A stretch of 64,000 nt of DNA, from assembly GCA_041648175.1 (NCBI GenBank), contig JBAZPO010000013.1, positions 1 through 64,000 on the forward strand, given 5' to 3'. Made by a program: the position numbers and the translations under genes. Of the stretch, positions 8,611-17,382 are shown one piece after another (position 1 is the stretch's first letter; every line of letters starts with the position of its first letter). The notes beneath the pieces were generated by a model. It was given only the letters and a program-made list of their open reading frames with translations. It did no database searches and was not told the DNA's origin. Source of the stretch: Desulfobaccales bacterium. GTDB taxonomy: Bacteria; Desulfobacterota; Desulfobaccia; Desulfobaccales; 0-14-0-80-60-11.

Positions 8611-9834
8611 TTGTGGGATAGGGTGACGGTGTTTAAGGGGAGCGGCCGGGTTAGAAGCGGGGCAATACTTCGGAGGAGGGGAGGGGGAGCATATCCTTGG
8701 GCCTCCGATGTGGCGGTTTTATGCGGGACTCTGGTGGTCATGACGTTTCTGCTCCTGATTACAGGTCTCGGGGTGGCCAGGGCTCAAGTGGGGGCAACGC
8801 CCCCCCAGGGAGGCGGCGATGCCCTGGCCACTGAGCTGGCGCAACAAGCCGACACTCTGTTGAGCGCCGGGAGATATGACCAGGCCCTTAAAATTCTCAA
8901 GCAGGTGATCATTTTCAGGCCCGATGATCCCGCGGCCCAATGCCGGCTGGCTCTGGTCTATATCAAGCTGGAGCGTTATGAAGATGCCATCAAGGCCTTA
9001 CGCCAGGCCATCCTGTTTAAGGCTAATTATATCGAGGCCCATAATATTTTAGGGTCGGCCTATATTCTGTTGGGTCGACCTGAAGAAGCCCTGGTGGCGC
9101 TGGACCAGGCCATCCGCCTGCAACCCGATAATGCCAAGGCCTATGTCAGCATGGGCGCGGCGCATTTTCTCCTGAATCGTTATCCGGAGGCCCTTGCGGC
9201 CTATGATCGAGCCCTCATGTTAGAACCGGACAATGCCCTGGCGCTCCTTGGCCGGGGCGAAGTTTATGCCAATCTCGGCCGTTATGACGACGCGGTATCT
9301 GCCATTCAAGAGTCCCTGCGGCGCAATCCCCAAAATGCCCAAGCCCGCCTGGCCTTAGCTGCGGTTTATGGCAATTTGGGCCGCGTTGATCAGGCTTCGA
9401 AGGTCTTGCAAGAGGCCATTCACCTAAGGCGCGACCAGGCAGAGGGTTACTATGGTTTAGGAGTGATGCGCTTTTTGAGGGGAGATTACCGGGAAGCAGC
9501 CGAGGCCTTTAAGAACGCCCTGCGCCTGCGGCCGGATTATGTCCAGGCGCTGACGGGGTTAGGAGAAGCGTTGGGCAAGTTGGGGCAGTCTGACCAGGCT
9601 GAAGCCGCTCTGAAACAGGCTATCCGGATAAAGCCGGATGATGCAGGGGCCCATTTTGCCCTGGGAAGCGCATATGCCGATTATGGTAATCGGGGCGCCG
9701 CCCTGGAAGAATATGAGCGGCTTAAGGATCTGAACCCCAAAATGGCCCAGGAGCTTTTCGAGGTCATTTTGTGGTCTCGGGGCCAGGTTCCCAGGCTCAG
9801 TGACTTGAGCTTGGGGCGGAAGGTCAAGAAATGA
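8611..9834 (+). CDS. Secreted or membrane-anchored TPR-repeat protein
   Basis: A 407-residue protein with a hydrophobic segment at about residues 36-57 (VVMTFLLLITGLGVARAQ), which looks like a signal peptide ending in ARAQ or a membrane anchor. From about residue 70 to 390 it consists of about nine 34-residue tetratricopeptide repeats with the usual pattern (A-x-Y-x-x-LGR-x-x-EA-x-x-x-L-x-x-AI-x-x-x-P-x-x). Such proteins are protein-binding scaffolds, often in envelope or polysaccharide secretion systems. Being divergent from the exopolysaccharide operon suggests a related role, but this is inference. The start is uncertain: TTG 8611 gives the listed ORF, and ATG 8740 would remove part of the hydrophobic segment. 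Confidence 0.75.
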   Translation: MWDRVTVFKGSGRVRSGAILRRRGGGAYPWASDVAVLCGTLVVMTFLLLITGLGVARAQVGATPPQGGGDALATELAQQADTLLSAGRYDQALKILKQVIIFRPDDPAAQCRLALVYIKLERYEDAIKALRQAILFKANYIEAHNILGSAYILLGRPEEALVALDQAIRLQPDNAKAYVSMGAAHFLLNRYPEALAAYDRALMLEPDNALALLGRGEVYANLGRYDDAVSAIQESLRRNPQNAQARLALAAVYGNLGRVDQASKVLQEAIHLRRDQAEGYYGLGVMRFLRGDYREAAEAFKNALRLRPDYVQALTGLGEALGKLGQSDQAEAALKQAIRIKPDDAGAHFALGSAYADYGNRGAALEEYERLKDLNPKMAQELFEVILWSRGQVPRLSDLSLGRKVKK

Positions 9835-9924
9835 CCGGAATCCACGCCCAATCGGAGCGGTTTTCGGCATCGTGGTGAGGCGGTTCCAGGACGTCCGGGA
9901 GGTTCAGATGCCCTCATGAAGTTG

Positions 9925-9957
9925 CCAGTGGCCAGTGGTCAGTGGTCAGGGGTCAGT
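9925..9957. repeat. Short tandem repeat of a CAGTGGTCAGT-like unit
   Basis: Several imperfect copies of CCAGTGG/TCAGTGG follow one another in the gap between the TPR gene and the glucoamylase gene. A short inverted motif, CAGGCTGGAAAACCTG, lies just after it (about 9998-10013). No coding content is visible here. The repeat has no obvious function. Confidence 0.6.
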
Positions 9958-10089
9958 AAAGTTGGCCAAAGGGTAGGGGGGCGCGGCGCACCAGCACAGG
10001 CTGGAAAACCTGAGCCACCAAATGCGACGGGTACGCCTCACCGGATTTTCCATGGTTTTGGGAGAGCCGAAAGAACATGAGTGACTGCT

Positions 10090-12144
10090 CTAGATTTTGC
10101 AAATCCCGTGGATGGAATCGCAGGTCTGGCGATAGAGCCGTTCGATCCAGTCCTCCTGGCGCAGATAGGGCGTAACGGCTGCCCCCGCTTGCGCCTGCTT
10201 CCGGGCCAGCCGGCGCAAAAGGCGGTGGGTCGTGGCCACATAAGTGCCGTGGCTCCAGGTCAGGGGGGATACGGAGAGGGACTCCCCGGTCAGGGGGTTG
10301 ATTTGCTCCGGCAACACTCCGGAAGGCAAGGCGTGGGCCGCGGTCCAGCTTAAAATGTCCATGACCTGGGCCAGTTCGTCGTCGTCGCCGTCCTTTTCGA
10401 TCAGATAGTCGGCCAGCCACAGGGTGCAGATGAACCAGGGGTTGCCCGGGACATCTTGAGTGACCCGGTGATAGGTGTCGTTTTCGTAGCGGGCCAGCCC
10501 GCCGATGGGAGTGTTGACCCATAATTTTTCCCGCAGGGCCGTCATGGTGGCGGCCAGGCGGGGATCGTCGGCATGGTAGAGGCCGAAGGCAAACAGGCCC
10601 CAGAAGCTGGCGTCACAGGTGCCGTCCACTTCCCAGGGGCCGCCGTGATTGCGGTGGATCATGCGGCAGAACCGGTTGAGCTCAGGGCGCCAAAGATGCA
10701 TGGAGGCGGCGTCTCTAATCTCCGCAGCGATTTGTTGATAATAGGCAGCCCTGTCGTCCTCACCGAAGACTTTGCAGAACAGGGACGCGGCGGTGAGCCC
10801 GCCGAACACCGTGCCCACGGTAAAGCTCAAGATGCCCCGGCGTTCTTCCCAGAGGTCATAGGAAGGGGCCGGCAGGCCGGTTTCGGCGTCCCGGTACTGG
10901 CACATGAAATCCGCAGTTCGTTTCACCAGTTGCCGGTACAGGGGCTTGATGAAGTCCAGGTCCCGGTACAGGACGAAGTGCTGCCACAAGGCCCAAACCA
11001 CCAGGGCGGTGGAATCCTCCTGGATGGGCAATTGGGCCTGGCCTTCGTGGTACCACGGGTGCCAGGATGAGGCCAGGGTGCCGTCGGGGTTGAACTTATG
11101 CAGCAAGCACCCCTCCGGCTGCAGGAGCCCGGAGATGAACTGAAAGAAATTTCGAGCCGCGGACGGATGGCCGGCCTGGTCCAGGGCGTAGGCCACCAGG
11201 GCGCCGTCCCGGGGCCAAATGTAGGAGTACGTATCCCGGTTGAAGTAGACCACATCGGAATCATTGGCGGCCAGGATGCCACCCTGCCAGTCGACCTGAG
11301 TCCGCACTACCAGGAGGCTGCGCCGGTACAATTCCGCCACCGGCTCCGGCAGTTGGTCCAAGCCCGGGGATTCTTTCCGAACCCATAAGCGCCAGTAATC
11401 TTCGGTGCGTTTGAGGTGCCCCCGGGGGTGCTTGTGTTTGATGAGGGAGTCCAGGCGCAAGACGTCTTCCCAGCTTTGGCCCGCGACCAGCCAGTAGTAA
11501 GCCTGGCCCGATTCATACGGCGGCAGGGTCAACGTCAGGCCGATAACCGAATCCACCGAACCCTGGGCTATGGGATTTCCGGAGAGCACGCCGTCTTCGG
11601 CATCCTTGAAAGTGCCTTCCAGACCCCCGGAATCTTTTTGCCCCACGGCATACTGGCTCAGCCCCTCCCCCTCCCCGGCCATACCGCCGGCCAGGAAGTA
11701 GCGAGCGCCCTTGTAGTGGATGACCGCGCCGGTCTTGGGATCGAAGCCTGCGGTGTTTCCCAACTCATTGCCATAGATGCCCAGGTCAAGGGTAAAGAAG
11801 AGGCGGATTTCCCGGGGCTGCGGCGAGATGTTGGTTACCACGATTTCCCGGAGATAAATGTCCTCATGGAAATCCACCGCATCGCGGCACGTGAGGGCCA
11901 CTCCGAGGCCGGCATGGGAGAGCTGGACGTCGGTCACTAAGGTGTCCGGCAGATAGCGCAGCTCCCGCTTCCACTCCGGCCCCACCCAGGAAAACTGGCC
12001 GTCAACCCACACCCCTGAGCGGCAAAACTTGCCGCTGACGTGATTTTCCAGGCCCACATGAGGGTAATAAAGCTCCCGGATGCAGTAGTTTTGGTCAAAG
12101 CAGATAAGCAGTTTGCCGTTACCTACGGGGAGGTCGCGAGGCAT
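10090..12144 (-). CDS. Glycoside hydrolase family 15 (glucoamylase-like)
   Basis: A 684-residue GH15-type protein. The N-terminal beta-sandwich (about 1-250) begins MPRDLPVGNGKLLICFD. The (alpha/alpha)6 catalytic barrel follows with YIWPRDGALVAYAL, HPWYHEGQAQLPIQEDSTAL, and YDLWEERRGI (likely the general acid Glu). A second Glu in GVLPEQINPLTGE is the likely general base, followed by PLTWSHGTYV. It would release glucose from alpha-glucans such as glycogen or act on trehalose-like sugars. No signal peptide is seen, so cytoplasmic action is likely. ATG 12144 has a good AAGGA site, so the longer frame to 12252 was rejected. It is divergent from the small membrane protein gene at 12280. Substrate is not certain. 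Confidence 0.85.
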   Translation of the reverse strand: MPRDLPVGNGKLLICFDQNYCIRELYYPHVGLENHVSGKFCRSGVWVDGQFSWVGPEWKRELRYLPDTLVTDVQLSHAGLGVALTCRDAVDFHEDIYLREIVVTNISPQPREIRLFFTLDLGIYGNELGNTAGFDPKTGAVIHYKGARYFLAGGMAGEGEGLSQYAVGQKDSGGLEGTFKDAEDGVLSGNPIAQGSVDSVIGLTLTLPPYESGQAYYWLVAGQSWEDVLRLDSLIKHKHPRGHLKRTEDYWRLWVRKESPGLDQLPEPVAELYRRSLLVVRTQVDWQGGILAANDSDVVYFNRDTYSYIWPRDGALVAYALDQAGHPSAARNFFQFISGLLQPEGCLLHKFNPDGTLASSWHPWYHEGQAQLPIQEDSTALVVWALWQHFVLYRDLDFIKPLYRQLVKRTADFMCQYRDAETGLPAPSYDLWEERRGILSFTVGTVFGGLTAASLFCKVFGEDDRAAYYQQIAAEIRDAASMHLWRPELNRFCRMIHRNHGGPWEVDGTCDASFWGLFAFGLYHADDPRLAATMTALREKLWVNTPIGGLARYENDTYHRVTQDVPGNPWFICTLWLADYLIEKDGDDDELAQVMDILSWTAAHALPSGVLPEQINPLTGESLSVSPLTWSHGTYVATTHRLLRRLARKQAQAGAAVTPYLRQEDWIERLYRQTCDSIHGICKI

Positions 12145-12279
12145 GGTTTTGTCCTTCCATAATGACGTCAGTATATCTTTCTCTAATTTAGCCGAGTCGA
12201 GGTCGATTTCCCAGAGAAATGGTGACTTCCGGAACGCTTCAGCGCTTGCCATTTCCTGCCGGTTTGGTAGGATGAGCCC

Positions 12280-12549
12280 ATGAGCACCGCGTTCAGCTTC
12301 TTCCTGCGGCTGTTCCTCTGCTTCGTGGGGGCCAGATTTCTCTTGCAGGCCATCGACGTAGAGGGCCGGGGCTACCTGGTCGGCTTGACTATCCTCTTTT
12401 TAGTCAATGTTTACTGGTTCAGCTACCTGGTGTTCCGGGACCGCAGGGCTTCTCCGGCCGAGGCGGGCAACGTGCAGGCCCAAAGCCCGATTGATCCCGC
12501 GCCCGCCCAGGCAGAGCCCCAAGAAGACCGGGTTCCACCCCAGACCTGA
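12280..12549 (+). CDS. Small two-helix membrane protein of unknown function
   Basis: An 89-residue protein with two predicted membrane segments (about 5-25 and 33-52), the second ending with a basic FRDRR cluster, then a proline- and glutamine-rich cytoplasmic-type tail. No family recognised. It lies 136 bases from the divergent glucoamylase gene, so the two may share a regulatory region. The start is ATG 12280, with an AGGATG-like motif upstream. Composition and clean termination suggest it is real. Confidence 0.55.
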   Translation: MSTAFSFFLRLFLCFVGARFLLQAIDVEGRGYLVGLTILFLVNVYWFSYLVFRDRRASPAEAGNVQAQSPIDPAPAQAEPQEDRVPPQT

Positions 12550-12756
12550 ACCGTTTGGGGCGCCAGCAGGTCTGGCGACCTGCGCTTAAAAAATATCCAC
12601 TGCGGCGGCGGGCTCAGGGTCAGCGCGGTCATGTAAGAAAATTCTCCTGACCTTTAACAAAAGCAAGAGCGCCGACTATGGCGAATTATGGCGGCAGAGC
12701 CGTCCTGCCATGGCTGAGATATGAGGTGCAGAGGAACGCCGGCGGTCATTTTTTCC

Positions 12757-12788
12757 TTGACACTAAATTTGTGAATGTTTTAACATTC
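12757..12788 (+). promoter_or_regulatory. Probable promoter with overlapping palindromic operator for the dsr operon
   Basis: A perfect -35 box TTGACA (12757-12762) is followed after 18 bases by TAACAT (12781-12786). The spacer and -10 box contain a perfect palindrome GAATGTTTTAACATTC (12773-12788), partly extended to TTTGTGAATG on the left. This arrangement is typical of a repressor site. The predicted transcript would start about 35 bases before the RsbRD gene. Which regulator binds is unknown; it resembles but does not match Rex or HcpR half-sites. Confidence 0.6.
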
Positions 12789-12829
12789 AAAAGCTCTAAT
12801 CCGGTTTTGGGTGAAAACGAAATCCTCTG

Positions 12830-13342
12830 ATGCAATTAACCACACGCTTAACTGAGAAGAAATCTGCCATCCTGGGTCGCTGGCTCACCATGATTTATGA
12901 GAGCTATCCCCCCGAGACGGCAATTTTTTTGCGCAAAGAAAAGAACCGCTTCGATAATCCCATGGGATACCGGATCTCCGAGGGACTGGAAGGGTTATAC
13001 AACGCCCTCATCCAGGACATGGAGAAAGATAAGCTCCTGAATTATCTTGACGAAATTATCCGCATCCGGGCGCTCCAGAATTTTTCGCCCTCCCAGGCCC
13101 TGGCCTTCATTTTTTTATTGAAGAATGTTATTCGCCAGGAGTTGGCCGACGAAATCCGGAAAGAAAACCTGGGGGCGGAGGTTCTGGAGTTGGAGTCTTG
13201 CATCGACGGCCTGGCCCTCTTGGGATTCGATGTTTACACCAAGCGCCGGGAGAAGATCTCCGAAATCAAGGCCGACGAGGCGAAAAGAAGGGTCAGCGGG
13301 TTAATGCGCAAGGCAGGCCTCGACGACGAAGGCCTAATGTAG
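12830..13342 (+). CDS. RsbRD N-terminal-domain protein preceding dsrM
   Basis: A 170-residue all-helical protein similar to the RsbRD N-terminal domain (a non-heme globin-like sensor fold in stressosome proteins). Conserved-looking segments include ILGRWLTMIYESYPPE, FDNPMGYRISEGLEGLYNAL and SPSQALAFIFLLKNVI. It contains only this domain and no STAS domain, so it is a stand-alone form. Such genes are found directly upstream of dsrM in sulfate reducers. It lies 41 bases before dsrM and behind the predicted promoter, so it should be co-transcribed. A sensory or assembly role for the Dsr membrane complex is plausible but not shown by the sequence. Confidence 0.75.
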   Translation: MQLTTRLTEKKSAILGRWLTMIYESYPPETAIFLRKEKNRFDNPMGYRISEGLEGLYNALIQDMEKDKLLNYLDEIIRIRALQNFSPSQALAFIFLLKNVIRQELADEIRKENLGAEVLELESCIDGLALLGFDVYTKRREKISEIKADEAKRRVSGLMRKAGLDDEGLM

Positions 13343-13383
13343 GTATTGGTAGCAACCGGTTAACTGAAACGAGGTGACAGTGC

Positions 13384-14421
13384 ATGGATTTTTTTAAGCG
13401 TCATTTCTTTGTGGCCTTGGCTGCGGTCTTGGGACTGATATTGATCGCCTATGTGGGAGTTAAAGGCAATCTGCAACTCCTGTTCGGGGTGGTAGTGCCC
13501 TACATGGCCGCGCTCATCTTTGTGGAGGGCCTCATCTACCAGGTCATCCAGTGGGCTCGGTCACCGGTGCCGTTTAGGATTCCCACCACCGGCGGCCAGG
13601 GGCGGACCCTGCCCTGGATCGAGAGGGACCTGGGAGAGAAGCTGGACAATCCCTCGGACTTCAAGTATCTGATGGGGCGTATGGCCCTGGAAGTCTTGGC
13701 CTTTCGGAGCCTGTTCCGGAACCTGAGAACGGAATTGGTCAAGGACCCGGACAACCCCGAAGGCGCCCGCCTGATTCACTGGTCCTATAAGTGGTTGTGG
13801 CTGGGGGCCATCGCCTTCCACTACGCCTTTCTGGTGGTCATCCTGCGCCATCTCCGGTTCTTCATGGAGCCGGTGCCGTATCCCCTCGCGTTACTCACTG
13901 AGGTGGACGGCTTCTTCCAGTTCTTCACGCCTGCAGTGTATCTGAGCGGCGTCGTGCTGGTTGTGGCCGTGGCCTACCTGCTGGCCCGGCGGATCACCAA
14001 CCCCAGCATGCGCTACATCTCTCTGGCGGCGGATTATTTTCCCCTGCTCCTGATTCTGGGCATCGGGATTACCGGCATCCTTATGCGGTACTTCTTTAAG
14101 ACCGACATCATTGCCGTGAAAGAATTGGCCCTCGGCCTGGTGACCTTGCATCCCAAGATTCCGGCGGTAGCCATCAGCCCTCTCTTTTATGTGCACCTCT
14201 TTTTAGTCTGTGCGCTCTTTGCCTACTTCCCCTTCAGCAAGCTGATGCATGCCCCCGGGGTGTTCATGAGCCCCAGCCGGAATATGATCGCCAATAACCG
14301 CTGGGTCCTGCATGTCAATCCCTGGAACTATCCCGTCAAGTTCCATCACTATGACGAATATGAAGATAAGTTTAGGGAACCGATGATCGAAGCCGGGATC
14401 CCGGTCGAAAAGGAGCAATGA
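13384..14421 (+). CDS. dsrM: DsrM, membrane cytochrome b subunit of DsrMKJOP
   Basis: A 345-residue NarI-like integral membrane protein. It has about six hydrophobic helices (about residues 7-26, 32-52, 137-158, 180-204, 220-240, 262-282), with histidines in HYAFLVVILRHLRF and YVHLFLV that fit heme b ligands. DsrM takes part in quinone redox chemistry and passes electrons to DsrK, linking the menaquinone pool to sulfite reduction through DsrC. A GAGGTG ribosome site precedes ATG 13384. It lies four bases before dsrK. The order M-K-J-O-P is the standard one for sulfate reducers. Confidence 0.95.
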   Translation: MDFFKRHFFVALAAVLGLILIAYVGVKGNLQLLFGVVVPYMAALIFVEGLIYQVIQWARSPVPFRIPTTGGQGRTLPWIERDLGEKLDNPSDFKYLMGRMALEVLAFRSLFRNLRTELVKDPDNPEGARLIHWSYKWLWLGAIAFHYAFLVVILRHLRFFMEPVPYPLALLTEVDGFFQFFTPAVYLSGVVLVVAVAYLLARRITNPSMRYISLAADYFPLLLILGIGITGILMRYFFKTDIIAVKELALGLVTLHPKIPAVAISPLFYVHLFLVCALFAYFPFSKLMHAPGVFMSPSRNMIANNRWVLHVNPWNYPVKFHHYDEYEDKFREPMIEAGIPVEKEQ

Positions 14422-14425
14422 GTTT

Positions 14426-16063
14426 ATGGCCAAAGTTCCGACACCAGCAGAGATACTCCCTGTAAGCTATAAGCCGCCGGAGAAAGGCTGGATGGACGTC
14501 AAGCCGGACTTCCGGCCGGGCACCTATTGTAATCCGGCCAGCCCTAAGTGGATGGAATGGATCGACTACCCCTACCCGGCCCCTCGGTCGATCCCCGAGG
14601 ATAAGTGGGAACTGCCCAAGGATTGGAAGGAAATCGTCCTCCAGGGCATGGAAGACCGGTTGCAGCGCTTCCGGTCCCTGAAGGTCTTTTTCGATATCTG
14701 CGTGCGCTGCGGGGCCTGCGCCGACAAATGCCATTTCTTCCTGGGCACGGGCGACCCCAAGAACATGCCGGTCCTCCGGGCCGAGCTCTTGCGGTCGGTT
14801 TACCGCCGCTACTTTAAGAAGATCGGCCGGGTCCTGGGTGAAATCGCCGGAGCCCGTGATCTCACCGAAGACGTTATCAAGGAATGGTTTTTCTACCTCT
14901 ACCAGTGCACCATCTGCCGGCGCTGTTCGCTTTTCTGCCCCTACGGCATCGACATGGCGGAGATGACCCTCCTGGGCCGGGAGTTGCTGGCCTCCATCGG
15001 CCTGAATATCGACTGGGCCATGGCTTCGGTGGCTCAGTGTTACGACAAGGGTAGCCACATCGGCGCCACTCCCCAGGCCTTCAAAGACATGGTGGACTTC
15101 CTGGCCGAGGAAAATGAGCGCATCACCGGCATTAACACTATCCCTTCAATTAACCGTAAGGGCGCTGAGGTCCTCTTTGTCATGCCCTCCGGCGACTACT
15201 TCGCCGACCCCGGCACCTTTACAATGATGGGCTATCTGCTGTTGTTCGAGCACATCGGCCTGGACTACACGCTCAGCACCTACGCCGCGGAAGGCGGCAA
15301 CTTTGGCTGGTTCATCTCCCACGAGATGGGCAAACGCTTGAACGCCAAGATCTACCATGAAGCCAAGCGTCTAGGCGTGAAGTGGATCCTGGGCGGCGAG
15401 TGCGGCCACATGTGGCGGGTGTGCAACCAGTACATGCCCACCTGGTGGGGGCCGGTGGACTTCCTGGAGAAACCGGTATCCCCCATCACCGGCACCAAGT
15501 TCGAGAACGCCGCGGTCCACAAGATGGTGCACATCTCCGAATTTACCGCCGACCTGATCCATCACGACAAATTGAATCTGGATCCCCAGCGCAACGCCCA
15601 TATCAAGATGACCTTCCATGATTCCTGCAACACCGCCCGGGGCATGGGAATCTTGGAAGAGCCGCGTTACATCATCAACAACGTGTTGCCCGAGGGTAAC
15701 TTCGTGGAGATGCCCCCCAACACTATCCGGGAGAAGGCCTTCTGTTGCGGCAGTTCCAGCGGCATCAACGCCAACGAGAACATGGAACTCCGTATGCAAG
15801 GCGGCTTCCCCCGGGCCAACGCCGTGCGGTTCGTCCACGAAAAGTACGGGGTGAACCACTTGGGCTGCATCTGCGCCCTGGACCGGGCCACCCTGCCTAC
15901 CCTGCTGCAGTACTGGGTGCCGGAAGTAGAGATCACCGGCATCACCGAACTGGTGGGCAATGCCCTGATATTCCCGGACGAGTTGGAGCGTACCACTGAT
16001 CTCCGTGACCGCGACCTGGTAGGCTTTGGTGAGGCGGAGGAAGGCGGGGAGGAAGAGGAATAA
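14426..16063 (+). CDS. dsrK: DsrK, HdrD-like iron-sulfur subunit
   Basis: A 545-residue cytoplasmic subunit related to heterodisulfide reductase HdrD. Two [4Fe-4S] ferredoxin motifs are visible: C92-x2-C95-x2-C98-x3-C102 and C161-x2-C164-x2-C167-x3-C171. The C-terminal CCG-type domain has HDSCNTARG (about 395), the double-Cys CCGSSSG (about 437) and GCICALDRAT, which together hold the catalytic cubane used for disulfide chemistry. The presumed substrate is the DsrC trisulfide or disulfide. The enzyme is tethered to DsrM. The acidic tail (EEGGEEEE) is at the end. Spacing to dsrM is four bases and to dsrJ one base. Confidence 0.96.
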   Translation: MAKVPTPAEILPVSYKPPEKGWMDVKPDFRPGTYCNPASPKWMEWIDYPYPAPRSIPEDKWELPKDWKEIVLQGMEDRLQRFRSLKVFFDICVRCGACADKCHFFLGTGDPKNMPVLRAELLRSVYRRYFKKIGRVLGEIAGARDLTEDVIKEWFFYLYQCTICRRCSLFCPYGIDMAEMTLLGRELLASIGLNIDWAMASVAQCYDKGSHIGATPQAFKDMVDFLAEENERITGINTIPSINRKGAEVLFVMPSGDYFADPGTFTMMGYLLLFEHIGLDYTLSTYAAEGGNFGWFISHEMGKRLNAKIYHEAKRLGVKWILGGECGHMWRVCNQYMPTWWGPVDFLEKPVSPITGTKFENAAVHKMVHISEFTADLIHHDKLNLDPQRNAHIKMTFHDSCNTARGMGILEEPRYIINNVLPEGNFVEMPPNTIREKAFCCGSSSGINANENMELRMQGGFPRANAVRFVHEKYGVNHLGCICALDRATLPTLLQYWVPEVEITGITELVGNALIFPDELERTTDLRDRDLVGFGEAEEGGEEEE

Positions 16064-16064
16064 T

Positions 16065-16562
16065 ATGGCCGACTACAAAAACGAATTCGGGGTTTTTGGG
16101 GAGCGTCCGAAGGTCGAGAAGAAGCTCTTCGATCGCAACAGGGTCATCGCCGGCTTGGTCATCTTCGTCGTGCTGATCACCATCCCGTTATGGCAAAACC
16201 TGGGGAAAACGGTGGCCGCGCCGGCGCCTAGCCTGGATACGCCGATTATTAAACAATTGGCGGCGAAGGACAAGAAATGCGTGATGCCCACGGACTGGAT
16301 GCGGGCCAACCACATGCAGATGCTGGTCGATTGGCGGGATAACGTGGTCCGCGATGAGGAGCAGAAGGTTACCGTCAAACGGGGCCGGGAATTTGTGTCG
16401 CCCGACGGGAAGAAATACCTTGCCAGTCTGACCAATACCTGCATGGAGTGTCACTCCAACAAAGCCCAATTTTGCGATCAATGTCACAACTATGCTGCGG
16501 TAGTGCCTAACTGTTGGGGGTGCCACCAGGAAACAGGCAAGAAGCTGGCGGAGGCGAAGTGA
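16065..16562 (+). CDS. dsrJ: DsrJ, periplasmic triheme cytochrome c
   Basis: A 165-residue protein with an uncleaved N-terminal anchor (about 26-46) and a periplasmic domain carrying three heme c sites: CMECH (126-130), CDQCH (137-141) and CWGCH (150-154). Cys72 in KDKKCVMPTDWM is well placed to be the unusual Cys ligand reported for one DsrJ heme. The subunit links the DsrMK and DsrOP modules on the periplasmic side. The start ATG 16065 lies one base after the dsrK stop, with a GAGGAA site. An in-frame extension from 16026 lies wholly within dsrK and was rejected. Confidence 0.95.
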   Translation: MADYKNEFGVFGERPKVEKKLFDRNRVIAGLVIFVVLITIPLWQNLGKTVAAPAPSLDTPIIKQLAAKDKKCVMPTDWMRANHMQMLVDWRDNVVRDEEQKVTVKRGREFVSPDGKKYLASLTNTCMECHSNKAQFCDQCHNYAAVVPNCWGCHQETGKKLAEAK

Positions 16563-17374
16563 TGGGTATGGACAGAAGAGAATTCATCAGAATAGCCGGA
16601 CTCTCCACCCTCCTGGGACTGGGAGGCAAAGGGGCCTTCGAATTATTGAACCCCGGCAAGGTGGACGCGGAAATGTTGCCGGAGCCGAAAGCCTTGCATG
16701 GCAAGCGCTGGGCCATGGTGGTGAATCAAAAGAAGCTGGATGATGCCACCGCCCAGCGGTGTGTGGCCGCGTGTAACCGGACCCATAATGTCCCGGATTA
16801 CCTCAATCCTCCGGATGACAAGCTGAAACTTCTCCCCGAGGTAGCCCAGCGCTACGAGATCAAATGGATCTGGACCGATCATTTCCACAATGTCTTCCCC
16901 GGTCAGGAGTCGCCTCAGCTTGCGGAAAAAGTAGAGCACATGAATTTCCTCACGCTCTGCAATCACTGCGCCAATCCTCCGTGCGTCCGGGTGTGCCCCA
17001 CTAAGGCTACCTTCCAGCGGGAAGACGGCATCGTCATGATGGACATGCACCGCTGCATCGGCTGCCGCTTTTGCATGGCCGGCTGCCCCTTCGGCGCCCG
17101 CAGCTTTAATTGGCGCGACCCGCGCCCGTATATCAAAGAGCTCTACCCCGGCTATCCCACCCGGGAAATCGGGGTAGTGGAAAAGTGTACCTTCTGCGCC
17201 GAGCGCCTGGCTCAGGGGTTGATGCCGGCCTGTGTGGAAGCGTCCAGTGGAGCCTTGATCTTTGGAGACCTGAAGGATGAGAAGTCCCAGGTGCGGGAGT
17301 ACCTCCGGAAGTACTTCACCATCCGGCGGAAGGCCCATCTCGGTACGGACCCGCAAGTTTACTACATCGTGTGA
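16562..17374 (+). CDS. dsrO: DsrO, periplasmic Fe-S subunit with Tat signal
   Basis: A 270-residue periplasmic ferredoxin-like subunit. The N-terminus MGMDRREFIRIAGLSTLLG is a twin-arginine signal, consistent with export of a folded Fe-S protein. Cysteine clusters include CVAACNRTHN, CNHCANPPCVRVCP, CIGCRFCMAGCPFG and CTFCAERLAQGLMPAC, giving several [4Fe-4S] sites as in PhsB/NrfC relatives. It pairs with DsrP in quinone-linked electron transfer. ATG 16562 overlaps the dsrJ stop (ATGA) and ATG 16568 is a second possible start. Only eight bases separate it from dsrP. Confidence 0.95.
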   Translation: MGMDRREFIRIAGLSTLLGLGGKGAFELLNPGKVDAEMLPEPKALHGKRWAMVVNQKKLDDATAQRCVAACNRTHNVPDYLNPPDDKLKLLPEVAQRYEIKWIWTDHFHNVFPGQESPQLAEKVEHMNFLTLCNHCANPPCVRVCPTKATFQREDGIVMMDMHRCIGCRFCMAGCPFGARSFNWRDPRPYIKELYPGYPTREIGVVEKCTFCAERLAQGLMPACVEASSGALIFGDLKDEKSQVREYLRKYFTIRRKAHLGTDPQVYYIV

Positions 17375-17382
17375 GGTAGGTC

